From assembly GCF_017303055.1 (NCBI RefSeq), contig NZ_JAEKJT010000011.1, forward strand, positions 62,001 through 126,000: a stretch of DNA of 64,000 bases, given 5' to 3'. Source of the stretch: Halomonas litopenaei (GTDB taxonomy: Bacteria; Pseudomonadota; Gammaproteobacteria; Pseudomonadales; Halomonadaceae). Below, in pieces: positions 35,285-46,800 of the stretch. A program made the position numbers and the translations under genes. A model generated the notes under the pieces. That model ran no database searches, was not told the DNA's origin, and saw only the letters and a program-made list of their open reading frames with translations. Every line of letters starts with the position of its first letter. The stretch's first letter is position 1.

Positions 35285-35389
35285 AGCGGAATTCCGTGAG
35301 CGCCCTTGTCAGATCGTCAAGGGCATCATGATGGGCGTGGTCCTGGCCGGGACGTCATGGCGCCCCGGCCGTGTTTTTGGTAGCGAATG

Positions 35390-36730
35390 TCACTCCGTGG
35401 CAGCAACGTCGGCGCCGCCGCCGCAGCTACCCTGCACCACGTTGTAGTTGCCGCACTCGAGCGGTGCACGCCAGTCGCTGATCAGATCGCGGGAGCCTTC
35501 CAGGTAGTCTGACCAGGCATCCCCAGCGACGGTGGAGGGCGTTTCCCACACGACCGAGAATTGGCCGTTGTCCTGGATTTCACCGATCAGCACGGGCTTG
35601 GTGATGTGGTGGTTGGGCATCATGGTGGCGTAACCACCGGTGAGGTTGGGCACCGACACCCCAATAATGGCTTCCTTGACGGCGTCCACCTCGGTGGTAC
35701 CGGCCTTGCGCACCGCTTCTGTCCACATGTTGAAGCCAATGTAGTGAGCTTCCATGGGGTCGTTGGTCACGGCGTTGTCGTCCCCTGTGTAGTCGTACCA
35801 GGCGTCGATAAAGTCGTAGTTGGCGTCTTCGTCGACGCTCATGAAGTAGTTCCAGGCTGCCAGGTGGCCTACCAAGGGAGCCGTATCCAGGCCGGACAGC
35901 TCCTGCTCACCTACGGAGAAGGCGACGACTGGAATATCAGCGGCATCAACGCCCTGATTGGCCAGCTCACGATAGAAGGGAACATTGGCGTCGCCGTTGA
36001 TCGTGGAGACCACGGCGGTTTTCTTGCCCGCTCCGCCAAACTGCTTGATCTCGGAGACGATGTTCTGCCAATCCGAGTGACCGAAAGGGGTGTAGTTGAC
36101 CATGATGTCCTCGTCGGCCACCCCCTGGGACTTCAGGTAGGCCTCGAGGATCTTGTTGGTGGTGCGCGGATAGACGTAGTCGGTACCCGCCAGCACCCAG
36201 CGCTCCACGCCGACATCGTTCATCAGGTAGTCGACGGCCGGAATGGCCTGCTGATTCGGTGCAGCGCCGGTGTAGAAGACGTTCTCGGAGGACTCTTCCC
36301 CCTCATACTGAACCGGGTAGAACAGCAGCCCATTAAGCTCTTCCACCACCGGCAACACGGACTTGCGAGAGACCGAGGTCCAGTTGCCGAAGATCACGTC
36401 GACCTCATCCTGGGCCAACAGCTCACGCGCTTTCTCGGCAAACAGCGGCCAGTTGGATGCCGGGTCAACCACCACCGGCTCCAGCTCGCGACCCAGCAAT
36501 CCCCCCGCTTCATTCTGCTGCTCGATCAGCATCAGCATGGTGTCCTTAAGCGTCGACTCGCTGATCGCCATGGTGCCGGACAGGGAATGCAGGATGCCGA
36601 CCTTGATCGGGTCCTCGTCGGCAACGGCGGGAGCCGCCATCGCCACAGACAGTGCTGACAGCGCAAAGGCAGAAAGCGCCAAGGAACGGCGGGCAGGATT
36701 GAGCACAGCAGAGGCCGAAGCTAAGGACAT
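35390..36730 (-). CDS. urtA: Urea ABC transporter substrate-binding protein UrtA
   Basis: 446 aa. Signal peptide (about residues 1-37, ending AVADEDPIKVG) followed by a type-I periplasmic binding fold: IKVGILHSLSGTMAISESTLKD, the sequence AEDEVDVIFGNWTSVSRKSVLP region, and VEGVDYLMND-type segments diagnostic of UrtA/AmiC-like urea or short-amide binders. A C-terminal CGNYNVVQGSCGGG pair of cysteines may form a disulfide. It captures urea in the periplasm for UrtBCDE. First gene of the operon, under the sigma-54/NtrC elements upstream. Confidence 0.95.
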   Translation of the reverse strand: MSLASASAVLNPARRSLALSAFALSALSVAMAAPAVADEDPIKVGILHSLSGTMAISESTLKDTMLMLIEQQNEAGGLLGRELEPVVVDPASNWPLFAEKARELLAQDEVDVIFGNWTSVSRKSVLPVVEELNGLLFYPVQYEGEESSENVFYTGAAPNQQAIPAVDYLMNDVGVERWVLAGTDYVYPRTTNKILEAYLKSQGVADEDIMVNYTPFGHSDWQNIVSEIKQFGGAGKKTAVVSTINGDANVPFYRELANQGVDAADIPVVAFSVGEQELSGLDTAPLVGHLAAWNYFMSVDEDANYDFIDAWYDYTGDDNAVTNDPMEAHYIGFNMWTEAVRKAGTTEVDAVKEAIIGVSVPNLTGGYATMMPNHHITKPVLIGEIQDNGQFSVVWETPSTVAGDAWSDYLEGSRDLISDWRAPLECGNYNVVQGSCGGGADVAATE

Positions 36731-36811
36731 GGGAAATTCTCCAGGGTGACGTTGTCGTTATCGGAGTCGTGGCGACAGGTCGCGGTGCACGATCGTCGCC
36801 TCACTCTGACA

Positions 36812-36828
36812 AAGCAAGTTCCATGCCA
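36812..36828 (-). promoter_or_regulatory. Sigma-54 promoter of urtABCDE
   Basis: Minus strand TGGCATGGAACTTGCTT: GG-N10-GC spacing, one mismatch to TGGCAC-N5-TTGC. Predicted start about 70 nt before the urtA ATG. Confidence 0.75.
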
Positions 36829-36883
36829 CTTATGTTTTCACGGGCCCCGGTGTTATCTCCCGGTTCTCTTCGGACTGGCAAAG

Positions 36884-36898
36884 GCACCCTCTTGGTGC
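36884..36898 (-). promoter_or_regulatory. NtrC-type binding site upstream of urtA
   Basis: GCACC-N5-GGTGC with perfect arms (GCACCCTCTTGGTGC), about 55 bp upstream of the sigma-54 element. A further TGCACC half-site lies at 36916-36921. Confidence 0.7.
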
Positions 36899-37003
36899 AG
36901 CCACCCTTGCCGACTTGCACCAAAAGCAGACGTTGACGTCTGCCATCCCAAAGCCTTAGTAACGTTCTTCAAGACGTTCCGCGCCATCCCGCTAAGAGCC
37001 GCC

Positions 37004-37798
37004 TTACGACTCACCCCCGAGCAGGCACAGGGTGATGACCTTCCCCGCTTCAATATGGAAGGCCACAGGCCACTCGATATGCTCGTGACAAGGCGCCCTC
37101 CCGTGGGCTGGTCCAGCAGATTGCCATGCGCACGACGGACGAAAGACAAGAAGGCCAGGCAGCGCACGATGCAGACAGACCTCCGCGAAGTCCACGTAGC
37201 GCTTTACGCCCGGAAAGATGGCCTTGTAGATCGCCTCCTTTGCACTGAAAAGAAGCGTCACCGCCATAGGCCTCGATAGCCACCCAGGAAGGTGCAGAAG
37301 GTCAGCACCACTAGCGACCACCTCTGCCACGCTATCGGCCTCATCAGCGTCCAGACATTGCTCCACGTCAATGCCCACCCCTGCATATACATCAGAGGGT
37401 GCCACGGCGGATAACGCCAGATCGCTGCAGTGAGAGATGCTGCCAAGCACGCCAGGGGGCCACCGCGGAAGACGGTCAGCCCCCCTGCCCGGCACCCCGC
37501 TGTCGATACCCAACAGACCAAGCGCATAGACCGCGCAGAGTCGCCCGGCCCGGTACTCATCGCGCCGTTTCGGCACAGCGCCCTCCAGTTCGGACGGCAG
37601 CGGCACCCTGGCCAGCGCTTGTCGCACGTGCTCCTTGCTGCCCGCCCACGACGTTTGACCCGCCCCACTGCTAGCGAGCCAGAAGCCAGCGATAGCGAGC
37701 CCAGGCCGTTGCAGTGCCCTCAGCTGGAAGGGCTGGCCGTAGGCCTGTCGGTCGCCCGTGAGCGGAGTGCCAGCCCCGCCGATCGAGATGAAGCTCAT
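37004..37798 (-). CDS. 4'-phosphopantetheinyl transferase (EntD/Sfp type)
   Basis: 264 aa. It should convert apo-T domains to holo form by moving phosphopantetheine from CoA to Ser. EntD-type motifs are present: K-R-R-D-E-Y-R-A-G-R (residues 77-86), G-S-I-S-H-C (119-124), G-I-D-V-E-Q (142-147) with metal ligands D144 and E146, and F-S-A-K-E-A-I-Y-K (184-192) with E188 and K192. It follows the NRPS stop by 76 bp on the same strand, so it is almost certainly the dedicated activator of the three T domains. The N-terminal 40 residues are poorly conserved, and a later start is possible. Confidence 0.9.
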   Translation of the reverse strand: MSFISIGGAGTPLTGDRQAYGQPFQLRALQRPGLAIAGFWLASSGAGQTSWAGSKEHVRQALARVPLPSELEGAVPKRRDEYRAGRLCAVYALGLLGIDSGVPGRGADRLPRWPPGVLGSISHCSDLALSAVAPSDVYAGVGIDVEQCLDADEADSVAEVVASGADLLHLPGWLSRPMAVTLLFSAKEAIYKAIFPGVKRYVDFAEVCLHRALPGLLVFRPSCAWQSAGPAHGRAPCHEHIEWPVAFHIEAGKVITLCLLGGES

Positions 37799-37874
37799 TC
37801 CCCTGCTCGACCGACGGGGGCTAAACGGCTCAGGCAGTCACATTTCACATACTGCATCACCTTCGCCGATACGC

Positions 37875-40800
37875 TTACGTCTTCAAGGGGTCGGTCAGGT
37901 CGTTGACCAGCACCTCGGCGATCCAGTCAACGGCATCCAGCATTCCCATATGGGTCACTCCCGGGCATGGAATGAGGGCGGGTACCGAACGTGAGAACTC
38001 GGCAACGTTGTTGTCAAAGACCGAGCTCAGCACCAGATCATCGGGGACACCACCAGGTCTGCCCTCAACGGGCGCCACCTCTTCCAGCGCCTTGAACAGC
38101 ACGACCTGAGTGCTCGTCAGCGCTCGCTCATGGGCGGAGCGCAGCATGTCACGGTTGACCTCGTACAGCTCCTCCCAGCGGTTCAACAGAAATTCATCCG
38201 GCGGGATACCCTTGTTGACCAACTCCTTCTCGAAGTCATCGCGCACGTCCTTGGCATTGCCAAGAAAGTCCGCATCCCCCATGTTGAAGTAGGTGTCCAG
38301 CAGGTACAGACGAACCTTGGTGAAGCCTCGCTGCTCCAGCTGCCAGGCCATCTCGGTGGCGATATTGCCGCCCAGTGACCAACCCAGCAGGCGCACCTCC
38401 TCATCCACCGCCAGATGCTCCTCCATGACCTTGAGGTAGAGCGCCGCAATATTGATCAAAGAGGCTTCCGGTTGGACCACGGTGTGGTTGTAGTTGTCGA
38501 TGCCGTAACAGGCGTAGTGCTCGCCCATGGCGTCGACCAACGTCCTGTAAACATCACTGTTGCCGTAGCCTGCATGAACCATGAACAGCTTACTGCCGCT
38601 CTCCCTGCCGCCGCCGAGGAAGCGCATCAGCATGCTGAGCTCCTCGCCTTCCCCGCTGGCGATGAACTCGGCCAGCTGGGACACCGTGGTGTAGCGATAG
38701 AACGCCGATACGGACACCGTGTGCCCTGCCTGGGCCCGCATCAGGGAAGTCAACTTGATCAGCTTGATCGAGTCTCCTCCCAGCAGGAAGAAGTCATCCT
38801 CGACGCCGACCCGCTCATGGCCCAGCACCTCTTGCCACTGCTGGCACAGCTGAGCCTCGAGTGACGTCCTGGGCGCCACGTAGGCTTGGGCGGAGCCCTC
38901 CAGGGTCGGTGCAGGAAGCGCCTTGCGGTTGAGCTTGCCGTTGATGGTCAACGGAATCGCGTCAATGAACTGGCAGCTGGCTGGCACCATATAGGACGGC
39001 AGCCGCTCCGACAGACGCTGCTTCAAGGTGGCGACCTCGATCTGCTGTTCCTCCGCGGACACCACATAGGCGGCAAGACTTTGCTGACCGGCGTCGCCAT
39101 AAGCCACCACTACCGCCTGGCGTACCTCCGGCTGAGCCGTCAATGCCGCTTCGATCTCACCCAGTTCAATACGATTGCCCCTGATTTTCACCTGAGCATC
39201 ATTACGCCCCAGGTAGAGCAGGCCACCATCCGGTAGCCAGCGGACCAGGTCACCCGTGCGGTAGAGACGATGGCTACCGGAACAACGTGCATCCGGCTCC
39301 GGCGCCAGCGGGTTTTCGAGGAAGCGCTCCTGGGTCAGGCTGTCACGGTTCAGATAGCCCCGTCCTACGCCGGCTCCACCAATGTAGAGTTCTCCTGTGG
39401 CGCCCACCGGGACAGGCCGCATGCCTTGATCAAGAACGTACACCTGGGTGTTCAACAGCGGCGTACCGATCTGCTGGGCGGCGTCTCCAGGGTGATAGCG
39501 ATGGGCCGTCGCACAGACCGCGGCTTCGGTGGGACCATAGGCATTGTAGAGACGCAGATCGTCCCGATAGAAGCCGTCAAGCAGCTCGGTGACAGGCGCC
39601 TCTCCACCCACCACCAGCGTCTTGAGCGAGCGCCAGTGACTCGGGTCAAGCTGCCCCAGCATGACCGGGGGCAGGATGGCCAGTTCGATTTTCTGCTCTT
39701 TGGCCACTCGGTCAAGCTCGAGCACATCTCGCCTGACCTCGTGAGAACACACGACACAGCGAAGACCACAGGCAAGGCTGACAAACAGCTCAAACACGCT
39801 GGCGTCAAAGATGACGTCGGCGAACAGCAGGCTGGTGGCACACTCTTCCACCCCAAACCGCTGCCGCTGGGCCGCCACCAGATTGACCGCATGACGGTGC
39901 TCGATCATCGCCCCTTTCGGCACCCCCGTGGTGCCTGAGGTGTAGATGACATACGCCAGACTGTCCGGCGTTGCGCCCCCTGTCGCGTCGTCTTCCGAGC
40001 CCAGCCAAGCGGCGTCATCGGTCAGCGTCACCAGCCCGGGCATCTGCGCCATGTCGGACCACCATTCCTGTAGCCTTGAACGGTACTGCTCATGACACAG
40101 CACCAAGCCGAGGCCAGCATCCTCCACGATAAAACGGGAACGCTCGTTCGGATGCTCCGGCGACATCGGTACGTAGGCGGCCCCCGCCTTGAGAATCCCG
40201 AGGATGGCCACCACCAGGTCGACATCGCGATCCAGGTAGAGGCCAATCAACGTATCCGCGGTGATCGGTCGCTGGAACAGCTCGGCGTGCTGCTTACGCA
40301 GACCATGCGCGACGCGATTGGCTCTGCTGTTCAGCTGCGCATAGCTTAGCTGGACCGCGTCATCGACAAGGGCAATGGCGTCTGGGGTCCTTGCCACCTG
40401 GTCCTCAAACAGACCATGCAGGGTCATGGCGGAGGTCAGCGGCTGATGAGTGCTGTTCCACTGGTCCAGCAGTTGCTCTTTCTCCTCCTTAAGCAACAGC
40501 TCGATCTCCGAGTGGCGACCGCCCGTCGCCGCGATATGCACCATCTGCCCCACCACATGGGTCAGCCGCTCGAGCAAACGCTGAGCGTTGTCTTCATTCA
40601 ACCAGCTGGCGTCAGACTCCAGCTTGAACGACAGCCGCCCCTGGTCCATGAAGACGATCAGCGACAGCGGGTAGTTGACCTTTTCCTGGGCGCCGCGCAC
40701 ATGACGCTTGGCGTCTCCGCTTTCACCATCCGCCTTGGCCACCGGGTAATTCTCGAACACCACCAGGCTGTGAAACAGCCGCTGCGCCCCAGGCTGCAGC

Positions 40801-43800
40801 TCGGCCAAGGGAATTCCACAGTGGGTGTTCATCTCCAGGGTGGTAGCCTGAACAGTGGCGAGCACATCACGTACTCTGCCATCGGCAGGCCAGTCGATGA
40901 CCAGCGGCAGCGTATTGATGAACAGACCCGCGCTCTGCTCGATCCCCTGCACCGCGATATCGCGCCCGGAAAGCGTCATGCCGGTGATGGTCTGGGAGGC
41001 TCCGCTGTAGACCTGCAAGAGCTTGTGCCAAGCCGTCTGCACGATGGTGTTCAGGGTGACACCCAGCTCGTGACACAGAGACTGCATGCCGTCCTGCACC
41101 CGCTCCTCCAGCACCAGACCTGCCGCTACCGGGCTCCGTATGACCCGAGTATCACGCCACTCGCGACCCTCGAGCAGCCCCTCCAGACTGGTCTCACCTT
41201 CCCAGGTCACCTTCTTGGCGGCCCAATAGGAGCGGGTAGCATCTGCCTGTCGCAGCTGATAGCGCTGAGCCTCGGCGTAGGCATCATCGCGCCCCGGACG
41301 AGGATGCTCCCCCCGCTCGATGGCATCGAAGTAGCCATGCAGGCTTTGCCACAACAGGGCGGTCGACCATCCGTCGGTCACCGCATGATGGGTGTTGACC
41401 AGCACGGTCACTCCGTGAGTGCCGCGCTGAATCAGCGTGACGCGGAACAGTCCCGGGCGCGACAGGTCGAAACTCTCCAAACGATCCTGCGCCTGAATCT
41501 CCTCAATGGTTCGATCATGCTCCTCGAGCGGTACGTCGCTGATATCCCGAAGACGGAAGCAGTGTTCATCCAGGGTCAGTGATCTCGCCACCACCTGCAG
41601 GATATCGCCCTCCTCCCAGTCAAAGCCGATACGCAGGCTCGGATAGTGCTCCACCAACAGCTCCCATGCGCGGCGATAGTGGTCGATGCGCAGGCCCTCT
41701 GAATAGTCCACCAGCAGCTGCACGCGGTAGGCATCGTCCTCGGGATGATTCAAGGCATGGAAGATCATCCCCACCTGCAGACTGTTGGCGGCATACAGCG
41801 CCTCGACATCGTAGCGCTGCTCCAGAGAACTCAGACGAGACAGGGTCAACCCTGTGACATCGAAGTCCGAAGGTGTGCGCACGCCACCAGAGCGCGCCGC
41901 ACCCATGGCCGTGGCGGCCACCTCTTGAAGTCGCTCCTGCAGACGATCCCTTACCTCGATGGAAACGCTTTCTCCCAGCTGGGTGGTGACGTCGAAGAAC
42001 AGTTGATCGTCGAGCACGGCGCCGTTGATGTTGATGACAAAACGATCGCGATTGTCCGGCGACATGGCCCGTCCGCAGGGCTCCACCACCAGTCCATAGG
42101 TCGCCTGCTGCGGCGCGGAAAACTGGCCAAGATAGTTGAAGCTGATCCGCGGCATCGAGGCTTCCGGCAACCACCCGGCCTGCTTCAGCGCACCGAAGCC
42201 AAGACCGCCGTCGGGAATGCCACGAAGCCCTTCCTTGGTCCTGATGATCACCTCTTCAGTGTCACCCTCGGTATTGACCCGCACCGGGTACTGGACCGTG
42301 AACCAGCCCAGGGTAGACGACAGGTCGATTCGATCGTCCAGGGGCTGACGACCATGGCCTTCCAGCAGCAGGGTCACGTCTGACTGCTTCAGCACATCTG
42401 CCAGCGCCAGGGACACGGCACTCACCAGCAGGTCATTGATCTGGGTGTGATAGCCGGCAGGGGCCTGATGCAGCAGTGCATCGGTGTCCTCTCGAGAAAA
42501 TTCCAGCGTCGCCGAGGCAGGTGCTTGCAATGCCTGCTGCTGGCACCTTTCCTCGAGCCACTGCTCCCCGCCATCCGCGGCCACGACATGCCGCCAGTAA
42601 CTGGCCTGCTCGGTGTGCTCCTGGGCGTAGCGATGGACCGCCGCCACCCACTGACGATAGCTGGTGGTCTTGGACGGCAGGCTGCCGCCTTCCAGCAACT
42701 GCACCAGATCCCGTGCCAGAATCCGCCAGGACACTGCGTCCACCACCAGATGATGCAGGGCAAAACAGAGGCGCGAGCGGCCATCGTCATAGCCGCTGAG
42801 GTGGATCACCTGCCACAGCGGTCCACGCTCGATATCAAACTGGCTCTGATGCCGCGTCAATTCCTGCTGGAGCCACTCATCATCACCCTCCGTCACCGAC
42901 AGGGTGATCACCGGGGCGGGCATCATGTCCGGTGCATAGCACTGCCGATACCCCGATTTCTCACGCACGAATCGGCAACAGAGCATGTCGTGCTGGTGGC
43001 TCAGTGCCACCAGGGCCTCTTGCAGCTCGGGCACGGTCACTCGCTCGGGTATGGCCACCATGAAGGCCTGATTCCAATGCCCCGGCTGGGCAAACTCCTG
43101 CTCGAAAAACCACGATTGAATCGGCAACAGCGAGAACGTGCCGGCAAGCCGGCCCTGCTCGGCATCGATGTCGGCCCCATCCTGACGCTGGGCCAGGCGG
43201 GCCGCCAGCGACGAGATGCGAGGCGCGTCAAAGATGTCCCGACCCTGCAAGGCAATCCCCGCCTGCCTCAGTCTGGCGACCAGCTGAATACTGATGATGG
43301 AGTCGCCACCAATCTGGAAGAAGTCGTCCTCGATGCCGACCCTTTCACGTCCCAGCACCCGCGCCCAATGCTCGCAGAGTGTTGCTTCCAGGGTGGTGCG
43401 AGGCGCCACATAGGACTGCTGGCGATCCTCTTCCTCGGGTTCGGGAAGCGCCTGACGATCCAGCTTGCCATTGATCGTCAGGGGAATCGCGTCGATGCAG
43501 GTGCAGCTTGCCGGCATCATGTAGGACGGCAGCCGCTCCGCCAGCCGATGGCGCAGCTCCGCCATGCTGATGGTTCGCTCTGGCGCCAGGATCACATAGG
43601 CCGCCAGACTCTGCTGCCCTGGCTGACCGTGGGCCACGACCACCGCCTGGCTGATCTCCGGCTGCGACGTCAATGCGGTCTCGACCTCACCCAGCTCGAT
43701 GCGGTACCCGCGTATCTTCACCTGGTCATCGTTACGTCCGAGATAGATCAGGCTGCCATCCTGCAGCCACCTCACCATATCGCCCGTGCGATACAGACGT

Positions 43801-46800
43801 GCCCCTTGCTCACCGTGAGTGCTTGCCCCTGCGAAGGGATCCGCCACGAAGCGCTCCCGGGTCAACGCATCGCGATGCAGATATCCGCGGCCCACCCCAG
43901 CACCGCCGATATACAGCTCTCCAACGGCACCGACGGGCACCGGCGCCATCTGCTCATCAAGCACATGCACCTGCACGTTGGTCAGTGGCTTGCCGATCTT
44001 GGCCGATGGATCCCCAGGCTGATAGCGGTGAGCCGTAGCACAGACGGTGCCCTCGGTAGGTCCGTAGGCGTTGAAAAGCCTCAGGTCCTCGCGATGGAAG
44101 CGGTCGAGAAAGTCCCTGACCGGTGCCTCCCCTCCCACCACCAGCGTCTTCAAGGATCGCCAACAGACCGGATCCAACTGCCCGAGCATGACCGGCGGCA
44201 GAATGGTCAGCTCGATCTGGTGGGTCTCGGCCAGGTCATTCAACAAGGCCACATCTCGTCTGGCCTCCTGCGAACACAGCACGCAGCGAAGTCCCGACGC
44301 CAGACTGACGAACAGCTCGAACACGCTGGCATCGAAGATAATGTCCGCATAGAGCAGGCTGGTAGTGCAATCCAGTACGCCAAAGCGCTCTTGCTGGGCC
44401 GCGACCAGGTGGACGGCGTGACGATGCTCGATCATCACGCCCTTGGGGGTCCCCGTCGTGCCCGAGGTGTAGATCACATAAGCCAGGTGATCTTCCTGGG
44501 CCATCGGTGCCACGGGCTCAGACGCCCCCAGCCAGTAGGCATCGGCCGCCATCGTCAGCAATACAGGCTTCGATGCCACTTCCTCCATGCATTCGCTCCA
44601 GCGGGCCTGATACTCCTGCTGGCAAAGCAGCACTCCCAGCTTGGCGTCGTCGGCCATGAACACGGACCGGTCCCGCGGATGCTCGGGCGACAGGGGGACG
44701 TAGGCGCCTCCTGCCTTGAGAATGCCGAGGATCGCCACGATCATGTCGACACGACGGTCCAGGTACAGGCCTACCCGAGTATCGGGTGCCATCGGCTGCC
44801 CGGCATGGGCGCTGGCGTACTCGTGGCGCAGCCCGTGAGCGACCTGATTGGCCCGTGCGTCCAGCTCTCGATAGGTCAGCGAGGTGTGCTCATCCACCAG
44901 CGCCGTGGCCTCCGGAGTGCGCGCCACCTGGGCCTCGAACAGTCCATGCAGGGTGGCACCAGAACGACGGGGAGCGCTGGTTGCGTTCCAGTGCTGGATC
45001 AACTCCCGCTCGCCCTTCAGCAGAAGCGACAGGTCTACATGGTGCGCATCCGGGGCCTCCACGACTTGCCCAATGACCCTCACTAGCCGCTGCAGCAACG
45101 CCATCGCATCGGCATCACTCAACCAGCGGCTGTCCGAGTCCAGGCGGAAAATCAGTTTCCCGCCCATCTCTCTGGCGACAAGGGCGAGCGGGTAGTCCAG
45201 TTTTTCCTGAATTGCCCGCACTGAGCGCGTCTGCTCCAGGGCGCCGCCCTCTGCCGGGGCTGGATAGTTCTCGAATACCACCAGGCTATGGAACAGCCGC
45301 TGCCCACCCTCCTGCAGCTCCGCCAGAGACACTTCGGTGTAGGTGTTCATATCGACGGTTGCACGCTGCACGGCGTTGAGCACATCGCGCACCGTCGCCT
45401 TGGCATCCCAGTCGATGACGAGGGGCAAGGTATTGATGTAGAGACCGATACTGTTCTCGATCCCTTCTACGGGCAGATCGCGGCCCGACAGCGTCATCCC
45501 GGTAATCGTCTGGGTGGCGCCACTGAACCCTTGCAGCAGCTTGTGCCAGGCCATCTGAACCAGCGTATTGAAGGTCAGACCGGAGGCGTGACACAGGGCC
45601 TGCATGCGACGATAAAGGTCCTCATCCACGGTCAAGGCCGACGATAGCGGCTGCTGAACCACCCGCGCCTCACGCCATCCGCGGCCCGCGAGCAATCCGT
45701 CGAGCGTTGTGGGGCCCTGCCAGGTATTCCGTTTTTGTTGCCACCAGGCCGCGGAACGTCTGCGATGATTGAGATAATGACGCTGAGCCGCACCATAGGC
45801 ACGGTCGCGACACACCGTGGGGCAGCGTCCTTGAGCCAGAGCATCGTAGAAGCCATGTAGGCTCTGCCACAGTAGCGAGGTCGACCACCCATCGCTGATG
45901 GCGTGGTGAACGGTAATCAGCACCGTGGCGTTGCTTTCTCCTCGACTGAACACGGTAACCCGGAAAAGTCCAGGCAACGACAGGTCAAAACCTTCGTCGC
46001 GATCAGCCTGGCGGGCCTCCTCGACGATGTGTTCATGATCTTCCGGGCGAACGGACGAAAGGTCTCGAACCCTGAAATGGCGATCAGACAAGACAATCTG
46101 ACGTTCTGCCAACTGCAGAATCTCGTCGCCGTCCCAATCGAAGCCAATCCTGAGGCTCTCGTACTGAGCCACCAACAGCTCCCAGGCTCGCCGATACTGA
46201 TCGAGGTTGACACCCGCCGTGTAGTCCACCAGCACCTGAACACGATACGCATCATCTTCGGGATAGTTCAGCGCATGGGAGATCATGCCCTTCTGCAAGC
46301 TCGTCGCAACGTAGACCGCCTCCACATCGCGGCGATCTGTCAGGCGCAGCCACCTCTCCATCGAGATGCCTTGAATAGCAAAATCAGATGGCGTGTGCCT
46401 GCCGCTACCACGGGAGGCTTCCAACGCCAATTGCACGACTTCAGCCAGTCTCGTCAGAAAGGACTCGGCCAGCGTGCAGGCGGTCTCAGCCCCTAGGCAG
46501 GTCACCAGGTCCACCTGTAGCTCACCCCCGACCACCCGACTGACGACCTGCACTTGTACCCTCGCCATCGACTCGCCAGCAGGACCTGGATCCACCGTGC
46601 CGCTCAACTCGGCGTCGAGCAGGTGCTGAGTGTCCTCCGCCACGTCACCCAGGAAGCAAAAGCTGGCCAGGGACTGTGCTCCGCCCTGTAATGCAGAGAG
46701 TGACGAAGTGTCTGGCAAAGGGGCTGGCGAAGGTCGCAATAAGGGGGCTGACGAGCCGCCCTGTACCATCGGGGCGAGCGCGCAGTTCAGGTGTGCTCGC

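Noticed and set aside
35345..35375. Hairpin between urtA and urtB as a terminator
   Set aside because: Only a 7-bp stem with a 12-nt loop and no T run on the transcribed strand; at most partial attenuation.
42447..45086. Long open frame (879 codons) on the plus strand inside the NRPS
   Set aside because: It is the antisense of the A2/T2/E2 coding sequence; high GC with skewed codon use keeps the opposite frame open. No ribosome site and no family resemblance.
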